A DNA stretch of 8,627 nt from Puniceicoccaceae bacterium (GCA_003566795.1 PXBU01000437.1:1-8627), one strand, 5' to 3'. Positions 1-7,611 are shown, numbered from the stretch's first letter. Notes: generated by a model from the letters alone, not told the origin. Made by a program: numbers and translations.

Positions 1-1096
1 CGGACATTCCGGGTAGGCAGTCGCGTCGATGTCCGCTTTTGACTTCGATGGCGGTCAGTTCCCGGTTTTTGCGAACGACGAAGTCCACCTCCCGGTTGCG
101 ATCACGCCAGTAAAAGAGCTCAAGTCCTTCCGCCCGCGCGGCATTGGCAAGGTGGGCCCCCACGGCCGACTTAACCAGCCGTCCGTAGAAGCTCCGGTCT
201 TTCCTCGACTCCTCCGGGGAAAGGCCTTCCATAGCCGACATCAGAGCGGTATTGAGCACCTGAAGCTTTGGGCTGGAGGCGCGTTGGCGGACGGTCTCAC
301 CCGCAAACTTGGGAAGCCCGGTCAAAAGCCCGGCGGCACCGAGGAGCTCGAGGTAGTGCGCCAGCGTGACCGTGTTGCCGGCGTCTGGTAGCTGGCCGAG
401 CATTTTGGTGTAGGAGAGTATCTGTCCCGAATAGCGGCAGCCCAGCTCGAAGAGTCGTCGCAGCAGCGCGGGTTTGTCCACGCGAGTGAGCAGCAGAATA
501 TCCCGGGAGACACTCGTTTCGATCAAACTATCCATGAGATAGCTTCGCCAGCGGACCGGATCGTCGCGCAAGGGAGCCGCTCCCGGATAGCCGCCGAAAT
601 ACAAATAATCCTCCAGGTCATAACCAAAGGCAGCTTCCATTTCCGCCAGCGACCAGTGGGGCAAGTGGATCGTCTCAAATCGCCCCGCCAGATTCTCCGT
701 CAGCCCGCGTTGCAACAGCAGCGGTGCCGATCCGAGGAGCACGACCTTCAGTGGACAGTCCTTCCGGCTATCCTCGTCCCAGAGTTGCTTCACCGTTTCC
801 GACCATTGCTCGACCTTCTGGATCTCGTCCACCACCAGAATGCCACCCAACCCAGTCGCCTCCACCCGGGCGGCCTCCCATTGCTGACGCAGCCAAATCT
901 GATCGCGCAAGGTGGGCTCGTCCGCACTCACGAAGCGCACCGGCAGAGACTGGCCCTGCGTGACCTGATTCACCAGCGTCGTCTTGCCCACCTGACGACT
1001 CCCCGTCACCACCTGCAGGAAGCGGCGGGGCTCCTCCAGACGCTTTGACAACAGTCCGGCTTGCTCCCGCTGAAAGGGTATCTTCAAATTACTCAT
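1..1096 (-). CDS. AAA-family ATPase with C-terminal DUF4143 domain, 3' end cut by window edge
   Basis: My reading of the reverse strand from an ATG at 1096 stays open for 365 codons to base 1 without a stop, so the C-terminus lies outside the window. A Walker A motif (GSRQVGKTT, residues 32-40) and Walker B (ILVVDE, 86-91) are present. They are followed by a sensor-like LLGSAPLL (120-127), NLAGRFE (135-141) and FGGYPGA (167-173), an order typical of AAA_14/DUF4143 proteins. Near the edge, EVDFVV (D338) and IEVKSG (E351, K353) match the D...ExK pattern of the PD-(D/E)xK-like fold at the end of DUF4143. Family members are usually about 380-400 residues, so perhaps 15-35 are missing. The family is widespread, often horizontally acquired, and its cellular role is poorly defined; no partner gene is visible here. 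ATP binding is well supported; nuclease activity is only inferred. There is no Shine-Dalgarno sequence before the ATG. Confidence 0.93.
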   Translation of the reverse strand, partial: MSNLKIPFQREQAGLLSKRLEEPRRFLQVVTGSRQVGKTTLVNQVTQGQSLPVRFVSADEPTLRDQIWLRQQWEAARVEATGLGGILVVDEIQKVEQWSETVKQLWDEDSRKDCPLKVVLLGSAPLLLQRGLTENLAGRFETIHLPHWSLAEMEAAFGYDLEDYLYFGGYPGAAPLRDDPVRWRSYLMDSLIETSVSRDILLLTRVDKPALLRRLFELGCRYSGQILSYTKMLGQLPDAGNTVTLAHYLELLGAAGLLTGLPKFAGETVRQRASSPKLQVLNTALMSAMEGLSPEESRKDRSFYGRLVKSAVGAHLANAARAEGLELFYWRDRNREVDFVVRKNRELTAIEVKSGHRRDCLPGMS

Positions 1097-1106
1097 TATA
1101 CTGAGT
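1091..1106. promoter_or_regulatory. 16-bp near-palindrome overlapping the ATPase start codon
   Basis: The sequence reads ACTCA-t-TATA-c-TGAGT. The five-base outer arms and central TATA are perfectly symmetric, with one mismatched position on each side. It covers the ATG (1094-1096) and the bases just upstream of the minus-strand ATPase gene. Such a site could be an operator or autoregulatory site. On the minus strand TATAAT also appears within it, but too close to the start codon to be a normal -10 with a leader. The function is a guess. Confidence 0.25.
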
Positions 1107-1173
1107 AAAAATACTAGATAGGCTGATTATTCAAGTAAAAACCAGCTTAAGTTAGTGCCATTCACCCCTGACC

Positions 1174-1223
1174 CCACTCCTGGACGGAGCGTGGTCGGTC
1201 CCCTCCTATCGGAGCAGGAGTGG
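1174..1223. repeat. Inverted repeat with 9-bp arms
   Basis: CCACTCCTG (1174-1182) and CAGGAGTGG (1215-1223) are perfect reverse complements separated by 32 bases. Inside lies a smaller hairpin, CTCC (1203-1206) with GGAG (1211-1214). On the minus strand the right-hand flank reads into GGGGTCAGGGGTGAATGG. This reminds me, from memory only, of sequence bordering small REP-type transposable units in other genomes. There is no T-run after it, so it does not look like a Rho-independent terminator. Confidence 0.45.
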
Positions 1224-1286
1224 AGTTTTCATATGGGAATTTATACCACTTTGAAGAAGGTCGGTCCTCAAATAGATATTGAAAAA

Positions 1287-1311
1287 TCGCGGGATAAACC
1301 CGCTCGCTACA
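1287..1311 (-). repeat. REP-like hairpin with GTAG head, copy E
   Basis: On the minus strand this reads TGTAGCGA followed by a perfect five-base stem (GCGGG, loop TTTAT, CCCGC) and then GA. Stem positions on the plus strand are 1289-1293 and 1299-1303; the GTAG head is the complement of 1307-1310. A GTAG tetranucleotide followed by a hairpin is the layout of bacterial REP elements moved by RAYT transposases. The same head precedes the hairpins at 7570-7718, although the stem sequence differs. No RAYT gene is in the window. Confidence 0.55.
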
Positions 1312-1317
1312 ATAAGT

Positions 1318-1337
1318 GAGAGGCTTTATGCCTCGAT
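1318..1337 (+). repeat. REP-like hairpin, copy F, inverted relative to copy E
   Basis: The plus strand reads GA, stem GAGGC (1320-1324), loop TTTAT (1325-1329), stem GCCTC (1330-1334), then GAT. Copy E on the opposite strand has the same GA, the same TTTAT loop and the same GAT, but with stem GCGGG/CCCGC. The two stems differ at two pairs, and both partners change together. Copies E and F therefore look like an inverted pair of related hairpins. A third, imperfect hairpin follows at 1342-1358 (GCC-t-GC, loop GTTCAT, GC-GGC, with one bulged T). Copy F lacks the GTAG head. Confidence 0.45.
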
Positions 1338-1509
1338 AGATGCCTGCGTTCATGCGGCCATACCTTTTTCGATTCGATATTAGACGGATTCCAACAGGGA
1401 TTCGCCCAGCCAGGAGTTCGGCCAGATCCGTAGTTGCACGTTGCCGTCTTCGATGACGGCGTAGGCCGCCTGCATTATACACGGCTGTCAACCACCTCGC
1501 CATAGTAAA

Positions 1510-1536
1510 ATCCCGATACTGATTAATGATTGGGAT
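1510..1536. repeat. Inverted repeat with 8-bp arms
   Basis: ATCCCGAT (1510-1517) pairs with ATTGGGAT (1529-1536) over eight positions, one of them G.T, around an AT-rich 11-base loop. No T-run follows. It may be an operator or a transcript hairpin; nothing in the sequence decides between these. Confidence 0.3.
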
Positions 1537-1579
1537 GTCGTAAGGATTATTTTGATTGACATTTAAAGCTAGTCCATTG

Positions 1580-1620
1580 CGGTGAAGGTATACTTACGGA
1601 CAATTCGAAAAGTATCACCG
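1580..1620 (+). promoter_or_regulatory. Bulged hairpin and possible -10 box upstream of the giant exported protein gene
   Basis: CGGTGA (1580-1585) pairs with TCACCG (1615-1620), and TACTT (1591-1595) pairs with AAGTA (1610-1614). This gives an 11-bp stem interrupted by a five-base bulge on the 5' side. TATACT (1589-1594) inside it resembles a -10 element but has no convincing -35 at the right distance; the nearby TTGACA (1556-1561) is 27 bases away. The element may be a DNA operator overlapping a promoter, or a leader RNA hairpin about 60 bases before the start codon. Both readings are inference. Confidence 0.3.
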
Positions 1621-1679
1621 CCGGACTTCTCAACCCTGAACTCAGGAGTAGGGGGATCACGCCAACCACATCGTCCCCT

Positions 1680-4600
1680 ATGAACAACTCGCGCACACGC
1701 CTACACAAAGGCATCGGGATCCTGATCGCTCTCTTTTTTGCCATTACCCCGGTATTGGCCGCTCCGCCGGATCTCACTGCGGGAGACGCTATTCCGGCTA
1801 ACCTGGAAACGACCTGGAACCTTGGGCCGACAGGAATGAGAGGATGGGTTTTCTACGACACTGCTGGCGGCGGTATCAATGGGTCGTTCGATAGCCGCCA
1901 GATCGAGGTGCGCACGGTGGCTGCGGGCTCACCCGCGCAGGGTGTCTTCCAGCCCGGCGACCTCATCCTGGGAGCGAGCGGGACTTCGGAGGTGCCGGCC
2001 CTCTTTGACATCGACGCCCGGCGAGGATTGGCGACGGCGATTGCCGATGCGGAGGCGCGCGATCCGGCGGATCTTCAGTTGATTCGTTGGCGCAGCGGAG
2101 CGCAATCTGTGGTCACGATTACCTTGCGCACCATGGGAGCCTACTCCGCTACCGCGCCTTATGATTGCCCCAAGTCCGAGCAAATCCTCCGGGAGGGCAT
2201 GACCTATTTCTTTGAGAATGAGACCTCCGGAAGATATGGAGTGGGTGTTTTGAACCTTCTCGCTGCGCAGGATGATTTTTTTCCGGAACCTGAGCGGGAA
2301 CTCTATTGGCAAAGGGCCGAGACCGAGCTGAGAGGACTAATGGAAAATTCATTTGTGCTCAACCAGTTGCAAAACTACACGGCAAGCACCGCTTATCCTG
2401 CTCCATGGCAACGGGCATACAAACTGATCCTGCTGGGAGAATACTACCTCCTCACCGAAGATGAGGATGTGCTGCCAACTATCGAAGCACTCGCCATCAA
2501 TATCGCGAAGGGCTCCAGTCACTTTGGTACAGTGGGCCACGCCTTCCGGACAGGGGACTACGACCCATTGAGCAACTTCCGTCCCGTTAACACCGGCTAT
2601 GGAGTGGTCAATAGCGTCGGCATGCTGTGCTTGCTCGGCGTGCAGCTCGCGCAGCTCTGTGGGGTCGATGATCCCGTCGTCAATGACATGGCGGAGCGGG
2701 CGAAAATGTTCTATGCCTCGTATGCCGGCAAGGGGAGCATTCCCTATGGCGAGCACGCGCCTTTCGATCCGCGCCACGAAAATAACGGTGTCAACGCGCT
2801 TGCCACTATCTTGTTGGAAGACGATCCCGCCTACCAGAGCCAGGCAGAGTTCTATGTAAAGATGGTGCTTGCCTCTGGAGATACCGAACGGGACGCAGGT
2901 CATACCGGAGCCTACTTTAATTATCTCTGGGCGCCCATGGGTGTGCAAAGGGGTGGGCCAGCTGCAGTGCAGGCTTATTTCAAAGAGGTCAGTTGGTTGT
3001 TGGATTTGCATCGCCGCTGGGACGGCGGCTTCGACTACGATTCCTATAGTGAGAATCGTGCCCCGAACGGAGAGGAGTATTACAACTTCCGCATGAGCAC
3101 TGCGATGCTTCTTACCTATGCGCTACCCCTGCAGAATCTCCACATCACCGGACGCAACAGCGCTGGCGATCTGGTTCTCAGCCAGGCGCAGATCAGTGAA
3201 AGTATGGACTTCGAGGATTACGATGCGTCAGCGCGCAGTATCGCGCAGTTGGTGGCCGATTTGGGTGTTTGGTCGCCCAAGGTCCGCAAACTCGCGGCCG
3301 CCGAACTCGGAAATCGAAGCATCGACAGCACCACCCGCAATCAAATCCGCTCCCTTGCGATGGACGTGGAGGGGAATTCCCGTTACGGGGCCATACAAGC
3401 CCTCCGTGAAATCGGCGACACCGACTACACCGGACAACTGGTGTCCTTGCTGGAGGATGACGACGGCTACGTGCGGACCCTCGCGGCCGAAGCACTCCAC
3501 TCATTACCCAATTCGTATAAGGTCCCTTACCAGGCCGACATGTTGACGACACTCGTTTCACGCGCCCGCCCGACATTTCCTGCGGACCCTGAAGATCCCC
3601 TGCAATTAGACCAAGATGCCTTGATCACCGCCATCTTCGGCAGCAACGCCCTGGTCGACAACCGGTCCGAGATGAACTCCCTCATTGCCGATGTTGGAAG
3701 CGAGTTGTTTTTCGACGCCCTCAAGGTGGCTTCGCGGCACCCGACCGGGAGCGCACGCAGTAGAATCAGCGATATTTACGAGGAGCTCACTCCCTCGGAG
3801 GTGGATCTCATGGCACCCGAGCTGGTGGACATGGTTGCCCTTGGTGCCTACGCGGACCGGATGTTCATGCTCGGCGTGCGGATCAATGCAATGCAGGCCA
3901 TGGCCAGAAATCTGGTGGCAGACGCCGTTCCCGCCGCGATGCAGGCAATTGACGGGTCCAACAACTGGGGCCAATTCCATAACAACCTGTTCGATGTCCT
4001 GATTACCTATGGCGGTTCCTCGACACTGGTGACTCCCGATCCGGATGTGGTCGGCTTTGCGCAGAGTTATCTGTCTGGCCCCACTTCGGAGCGTGCGCAG
4101 CAACTGCTCGATGCGATCGGCGCCGATTCCGCCCCGACACCGCCAGTTGCCTTCAAGAGGATCGTCTCGGCTACCGCCGACCATCCGAATGTGGACACCG
4201 CCACCAACACCACCAACTTGCGCGTGACGGCCATCGACCATGCCGAGGGCGATAGCATCTTCAGCTGGGAGCTGCTCTCGGGACCCAGCATAGTCACCAT
4301 CACCCCAAATGGCACTGACGAGACGAAGAGTACCTTGGACTTCGATGGGACTCCGGGAGACTATGAGTTCCAGGTCACCATGTCCGACTCGCGCGGGTTT
4401 ACCGAAACCTACGAGACCGTCTCGGTCACTCTCATTGATTCCGACGGGCAAGATGTGATTCCGCCCTACATTGATCCGGCGATCTGGGAGATCCCGCCGA
4501 CTGCCGTCGATGAAACGACTATCACTATGACCGCGATGACTGCTGTCGATCCCTCGGGTGTCGAGTACTACTTCGCCAGCACCTTCGGCGGAGGCAATGA

Positions 4601-6623
4601 CAGCGGCTGGCAGGATAGCCCGACCTATATCGACACCGGCCTCACCCCCGCGACCTCCTATGGCTACCAGCTCATGGTGCGCGACAAGTCGCCGAACCAG
4701 AATCAGACCGAGTTGTTCACTCCGGCCGCCTTTGCAACCACCGACTTTATTGCCTCCCACTCGCAGGCCAATCCCGGTGGACCCTACGAAATTCCCGCTG
4801 GGGGATCGCTCTCACTCGATGGGAGTGCATCACTGCCCTCAGAGGGCGAGACCATAACTTCCTGGGAGTGGGATCTGCGCAACGACGGCACCTTCGACCT
4901 CACTGGTGAAACACCCGCAGCGATAACGATCCTAGAGCTGATCACCACCTATGGCATGGTCGTCGGCTCGAATACGATCCGACTCCGGGTCACTGACACG
5001 GCCGACCGAGTGTCCACCATCACAGGCACGGTCGAGGTGGGGCCACCCCTGAGCTGCCAACTTGGGATACTCGACCTCAGTGCCAACGGGGGCATCAATC
5101 CCAACACCGGCCATTCCTGGCAAATTGGAGATACTTACCGCATCGCCTTCCACACCCAAGGTGCTACTACCACCACCTCGAATGATCCGGAATACTACAA
5201 TGACTTCGTCACATCCGAGGCCTGGCAGGTGGATGCACTGCAAGGCGCATACTGGCGCGCCATGGTCACGGTGAATCTCGACCCCGATACGACGCAGGAG
5301 CTCTCACCCAAGCGCCACGTCCGCGATAATACCGGCACCGACGATACCTCCGGCGGCACGGGCCAGGGAGGGGCTGGCGCGCCTGTCTATGTGCTGGACG
5401 GGTCCACCTGCATCGCTCGCAACAACGCCGATATCTGGAACGGTTGGAGCAATCCCTTCGATGGAAACTCTGCCATCCGTCTGGTATCCGGCAGCACCAA
5501 TCTCAACTCGGACGGCGCGTCCGTCACTGCCTCGCAAAATGTCTACTACTCGCCATTTTTGGACCAGTTCGGCTTGGGTGATACTGCGAACGTCCACGGG
5601 CGGGATGTGGCGACCGGAACCAATAGCTCCGGTGGCCACGTCAACGCCTTGGGGGATACGACCGATTCCACAAGTATCAATCGCGGCAGCTCGAACGCCA
5701 ATAGTTCGGGTCGTGTCTGGAACCGTTTTGGGGCAGCGACCACGAGCGAGCTCGCGCTTTACGCCATCTCTGTGCCCCTCACTATTGTCGACCTCACCGA
5801 TCCCGTCCCACCAGGACTCGTCTCTATCGACGATGACCGCTCCGGTGGTGACTTCAATCTCGGTGACGAGACGAACATTTCGTACACTGTCACCTTCGAC
5901 AGGCCGATCAATGCCGCTTCGTTTACCGTGGACGACTTTGAAAATATCGGCACTGCCGCCACCACCATCACTGCGATTCGCGGCACACTGTCCTCCTCCG
6001 TGTTTGAGGTCATCGTCGCTCCCTCCGGCCCCGGTACGCTGCAACTCTCGATCCGGACGAATGCCCAGATCGAAGACGCTGTCGGCAACTCGCTCGACAC
6101 CAGTTTTTCCCTCGATGACGACACCGTCATCGATGTCTTGGAGCCTATCCCCAGCGGTCCCTACGCGGATTGGGCCAGCGCGAATGGCCTGCTCGGCATG
6201 AATGCCGGCCCGTCTGCAATTCTGCACGATGACGGGCTCACCAACTTGCAGAAATTTGCCTTTGGCATGGATCCAAACCTACCTGGCGGCGGCCTTCTTG
6301 ACTTTGTCTTGGAAGGGGAGATTGCCGAGCCAGGGCTGCCGACACTCATGGACTTCACGGAATCTGGCACACCGTTGGACATGCGCGCGATCTTCATCCG
6401 CCGCAAAGACCATGCAGCGGCAGGCGTCATTTACACCATTCAGTTCAGTGCGGATCTCAGAGAATGGACTTCCAGCGAGGAGTTTCTCTCGATCGTATCA
6501 GTTGAGAGCAGCAACAGCGATTACGAAGTTGTCAGCATCCCATTCCCGGCGAGCGTTCCCGTGGAAGACGACGGGCCAGCACGCCCTGCCCAATTCATGC
6601 GCGCTTCGGTTTCGGTCGAGTGA
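1680..6623 (+). CDS. Giant exported DUF6288 modular protein (PDZ-like, alpha/alpha toroid, HEAT, PKD/Fn3/Ig-like)
   Basis: The 1647-residue product begins with a signal peptide (basic n-region, hydrophobic 12-26, VLA-A cleavage near 27/28), which fixes the start at 1680 despite no Shine-Dalgarno sequence. Order of parts: PDZ-like region about 50-150 (AAGSPAQGV, PGDLILG with G93-D94); APYDCPKS near 160; a DUF6288 alpha/alpha-toroid core to about 490 (GHTG 407-410, RRWDGGFDYD 445-454, related in layout to terpenoid-cyclase-like toroids); HEAT-like helices about 517-611; further helices to about 815; PKD/Ig-like 821-920; Fn3-like 926-1020 (STFGGGNDSGWQDSP 967-981); PKD 1027-1120; an unassigned beta-rich domain 1124-1370; Ig-like 1374-1487; and a C-terminal domain 1491-1647 with a calcium-loop-like DDGLTNLQKFAFGMDPN around 1517-1533. 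It has no PEP-CTERM anchor or C-terminal membrane helix, so it is probably secreted or periplasmic. DUF6288 has no known activity. Carbohydrate or other polymer binding is inferred from the accessory modules. It appears monocistronic. Confidence 0.9.
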   Translation: MNNSRTRLHKGIGILIALFFAITPVLAAPPDLTAGDAIPANLETTWNLGPTGMRGWVFYDTAGGGINGSFDSRQIEVRTVAAGSPAQGVFQPGDLILGASGTSEVPALFDIDARRGLATAIADAEARDPADLQLIRWRSGAQSVVTITLRTMGAYSATAPYDCPKSEQILREGMTYFFENETSGRYGVGVLNLLAAQDDFFPEPERELYWQRAETELRGLMENSFVLNQLQNYTASTAYPAPWQRAYKLILLGEYYLLTEDEDVLPTIEALAINIAKGSSHFGTVGHAFRTGDYDPLSNFRPVNTGYGVVNSVGMLCLLGVQLAQLCGVDDPVVNDMAERAKMFYASYAGKGSIPYGEHAPFDPRHENNGVNALATILLEDDPAYQSQAEFYVKMVLASGDTERDAGHTGAYFNYLWAPMGVQRGGPAAVQAYFKEVSWLLDLHRRWDGGFDYDSYSENRAPNGEEYYNFRMSTAMLLTYALPLQNLHITGRNSAGDLVLSQAQISESMDFEDYDASARSIAQLVADLGVWSPKVRKLAAAELGNRSIDSTTRNQIRSLAMDVEGNSRYGAIQALREIGDTDYTGQLVSLLEDDDGYVRTLAAEALHSLPNSYKVPYQADMLTTLVSRARPTFPADPEDPLQLDQDALITAIFGSNALVDNRSEMNSLIADVGSELFFDALKVASRHPTGSARSRISDIYEELTPSEVDLMAPELVDMVALGAYADRMFMLGVRINAMQAMARNLVADAVPAAMQAIDGSNNWGQFHNNLFDVLITYGGSSTLVTPDPDVVGFAQSYLSGPTSERAQQLLDAIGADSAPTPPVAFKRIVSATADHPNVDTATNTTNLRVTAIDHAEGDSIFSWELLSGPSIVTITPNGTDETKSTLDFDGTPGDYEFQVTMSDSRGFTETYETVSVTLIDSDGQDVIPPYIDPAIWEIPPTAVDETTITMTAMTAVDPSGVEYYFASTFGGGNDSGWQDSPTYIDTGLTPATSYGYQLMVRDKSPNQNQTELFTPAAFATTDFIASHSQANPGGPYEIPAGGSLSLDGSASLPSEGETITSWEWDLRNDGTFDLTGETPAAITILELITTYGMVVGSNTIRLRVTDTADRVSTITGTVEVGPPLSCQLGILDLSANGGINPNTGHSWQIGDTYRIAFHTQGATTTTSNDPEYYNDFVTSEAWQVDALQGAYWRAMVTVNLDPDTTQELSPKRHVRDNTGTDDTSGGTGQGGAGAPVYVLDGSTCIARNNADIWNGWSNPFDGNSAIRLVSGSTNLNSDGASVTASQNVYYSPFLDQFGLGDTANVHGRDVATGTNSSGGHVNALGDTTDSTSINRGSSNANSSGRVWNRFGAATTSELALYAISVPLTIVDLTDPVPPGLVSIDDDRSGGDFNLGDETNISYTVTFDRPINAASFTVDDFENIGTAATTITAIRGTLSSSVFEVIVAPSGPGTLQLSIRTNAQIEDAVGNSLDTSFSLDDDTVIDVLEPIPSGPYADWASANGLLGMNAGPSAILHDDGLTNLQKFAFGMDPNLPGGGLLDFVLEGEIAEPGLPTLMDFTESGTPLDMRAIFIRRKDHAAAGVIYTIQFSADLREWTSSEEFLSIVSVESSNSDYEVVSIPFPASVPVEDDGPARPAQFMRASVSVE

Positions 6624-6692
6624 CGATGAGCCAAAGACGCAGTTATTGAATACTAGACAAATGCGGGCAGACACCCATGCTCCCCAGCGGTT

Positions 6693-7562
6693 ATGAAGAT
6701 TTATATGAATGATAAGCTGGTGGAAGCAACCGAGGCGAAGGTCTCGGTCTTCGACCATGGGCTGCTGTACGGCGACGGTATTTTTGAGGGTATCCGTCTT
6801 TACGATGGCTGTGTTTTTAAATTGGATGAGCATCTGGAGCGACTGGAGTATTCTGCCAAGGCCATCATGCTCGACATCCCCTGGTCCCGGGAGGAGATTG
6901 CCGCAGCCGTCTGTGAGACTTGTCGTGCCAATGGCTTGGTGAGTGGTTACATTCGTCTGGTGATCACCCGTGGGGTGGGGAGCCTGGGCCTTTCCATTAA
7001 AAACTGTGATAAGCCGCAGCTGATTATTATTGCGGATAAGATTCAGCTCTATCCGGAAGAATACTACGAGAAGGGGCTCGAAATTATTACTGTGCCGACC
7101 CGCCGGATTAATTCCGCCGCGTTGCCGCCTACGATTAAATCGCTGAATTATCTTAACAACATTCTCGCCAAAATCGAGGCCCAGCATCTCGGTTATCACG
7201 AGGCGATCATGTTGAATGATCAGGGCTACGTGGCTGAGTGCACCGGTGATAATATCTTCGTGGTGCATAAAGGTGAGCTGATCACCCCGACGGCCAGTGC
7301 TGGTGCGCTCAAGGGCATTACCCGTGACACTGTTTTGGATATCGCGGAGCAGCTGGGTGTCCCGTGGCGCGAGGCGAATCTCACCCGCTACGATGTTTGG
7401 GTGGCCGAAGAGCTTTTTCTCACCGGCACGGCGGCTGAAATTATCCCGATCGTAAAGGTCGATGCGCGCACGATCGGGAATGGTCTGCCGGGCAAGGTTA
7501 CCGCCCGATTCTTGGAGCAATTTCGGCAACGGGTCTCCCGCGAGGGCACAATGTTATCGTAG
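6693..7562 (+). CDS. ilvE: Branched-chain amino-acid aminotransferase
   Basis: The 289-residue product is a class IV (D-alanine aminotransferase/IlvE fold) PLP enzyme. It interconverts leucine, isoleucine and valine with their 2-oxo acids, using 2-oxoglutarate/glutamate as amino partner, in the cytoplasm. Seen in the sequence: FDHGLLYGDGIFEGIR near the N-terminus; YIRLVITRG; PPTIKSLNYLNN with K149 as the PLP-binding lysine; AECTGDNIF with E182 as the conserved glutamate facing the cofactor; and LFLTGTAAEIIPI, where GTAAE is typical of branched-chain rather than D-amino-acid or aminodeoxychorismate-lyase members. Length matches the short IlvE group (about 285-310). The start at 6693 gives the family-like N-terminus MKIYMNDKLVEA; a second ATG four codons... 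in at 6702 is possible. There is no Shine-Dalgarno sequence. It lies 69 bp after the giant protein gene in the same direction, with no functional link evident. Confidence 0.92.
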   Translation: MKIYMNDKLVEATEAKVSVFDHGLLYGDGIFEGIRLYDGCVFKLDEHLERLEYSAKAIMLDIPWSREEIAAAVCETCRANGLVSGYIRLVITRGVGSLGLSIKNCDKPQLIIIADKIQLYPEEYYEKGLEIITVPTRRINSAALPPTIKSLNYLNNILAKIEAQHLGYHEAIMLNDQGYVAECTGDNIFVVHKGELITPTASAGALKGITRDTVLDIAEQLGVPWREANLTRYDVWVAEELFLTGTAAEIIPIVKVDARTIGNGLPGKVTARFLEQFRQRVSREGTMLS

Positions 7563-7569
7563 TGCGCAA

Positions 7570-7596
7570 CGACCAAACGCGAAGGCGTTCGGCTAC
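7570..7596 (-). repeat. REP-like hairpin with GTAG head, copy A
   Basis: Read on the minus strand: head GTAG, then CCGAACGC, loop CTTC, GCGTTTGG, then TCG. The eight-base stem includes one G.T pair on this strand (A.C on the other), as expected for the imperfect palindromes of REP elements. Seven more bases upstream on the plus strand (7563-7569) are also shared with copy B, making a 34-bp perfect direct repeat. The repeat starts at the base after the ilvE stop codon. Confidence 0.75.
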
Positions 7597-7609
7597 GGGT
7601 AGCTTTTTT
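7592..7609 (+). terminator. Possible Rho-independent terminator after ilvE
   Basis: GCTA (7592-7595), loop CGGG, TAGC (7600-7603) is followed directly by six T residues (7604-7609), 30 bases beyond the ilvE stop. The four-base stem is weak alone. It is abutted upstream by the strong hairpin of REP copy A, and the outer REP pair (7570-7596 with 7612-7638) could form a competing larger stem. It probably helps to end ilvE transcription before mcsA. Confidence 0.4.
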
Positions 7610-7611
7610 GT

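Larger units (their letters stand above)
1097..1679. other. Gene-poor, repeat-rich intergenic region
   Basis: This 583-bp gap separates the divergent ATPase gene and the giant exported protein gene. I find no reading frame with protein-like character longer than about 30 codons. It holds an inverted repeat with 9-bp arms (1174-1223), a cluster of REP-like hairpins (1287-1358), a further 8-bp stem (1510-1536) and a bulged hairpin (1580-1620) in the likely leader of the downstream gene. The nine-base word GGTCGGTCC occurs twice (about 1193 and 1259). A minus-strand frame at 1380-1475 (31 codons) could be a gene remnant, but this is unproven. Confidence 0.6.

Noticed and set aside
1162..1503. 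113-codon minus-strand reading frame
   Set aside because: It runs straight through the inverted repeat and the REP-like hairpins, has no coherent domain character, and is Arg/Tyr-rich in a way expected from repeat DNA.
1556..1561. TTGACA as a -35 for the giant gene
   Set aside because: No -10-like hexamer lies 15-19 bases downstream; the best TATACT is 27 bases away.
3606..4760. 384-codon minus-strand frame inside the giant gene
   Set aside because: Antisense shadow of a high-GC gene; Gly/Arg/His/Val-rich composition with no motif, while the plus frame has clear domains.
5304..6227. 307-codon minus-strand frame
   Set aside because: Antisense shadow of the unassigned and Ig-like modules; low-complexity Gly/Asp/Arg/Val composition.
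6498..7529. 343-codon minus-strand frame opposite ilvE
   Set aside because: ilvE on the plus strand has complete catalytic motifs; the antisense frame has none.
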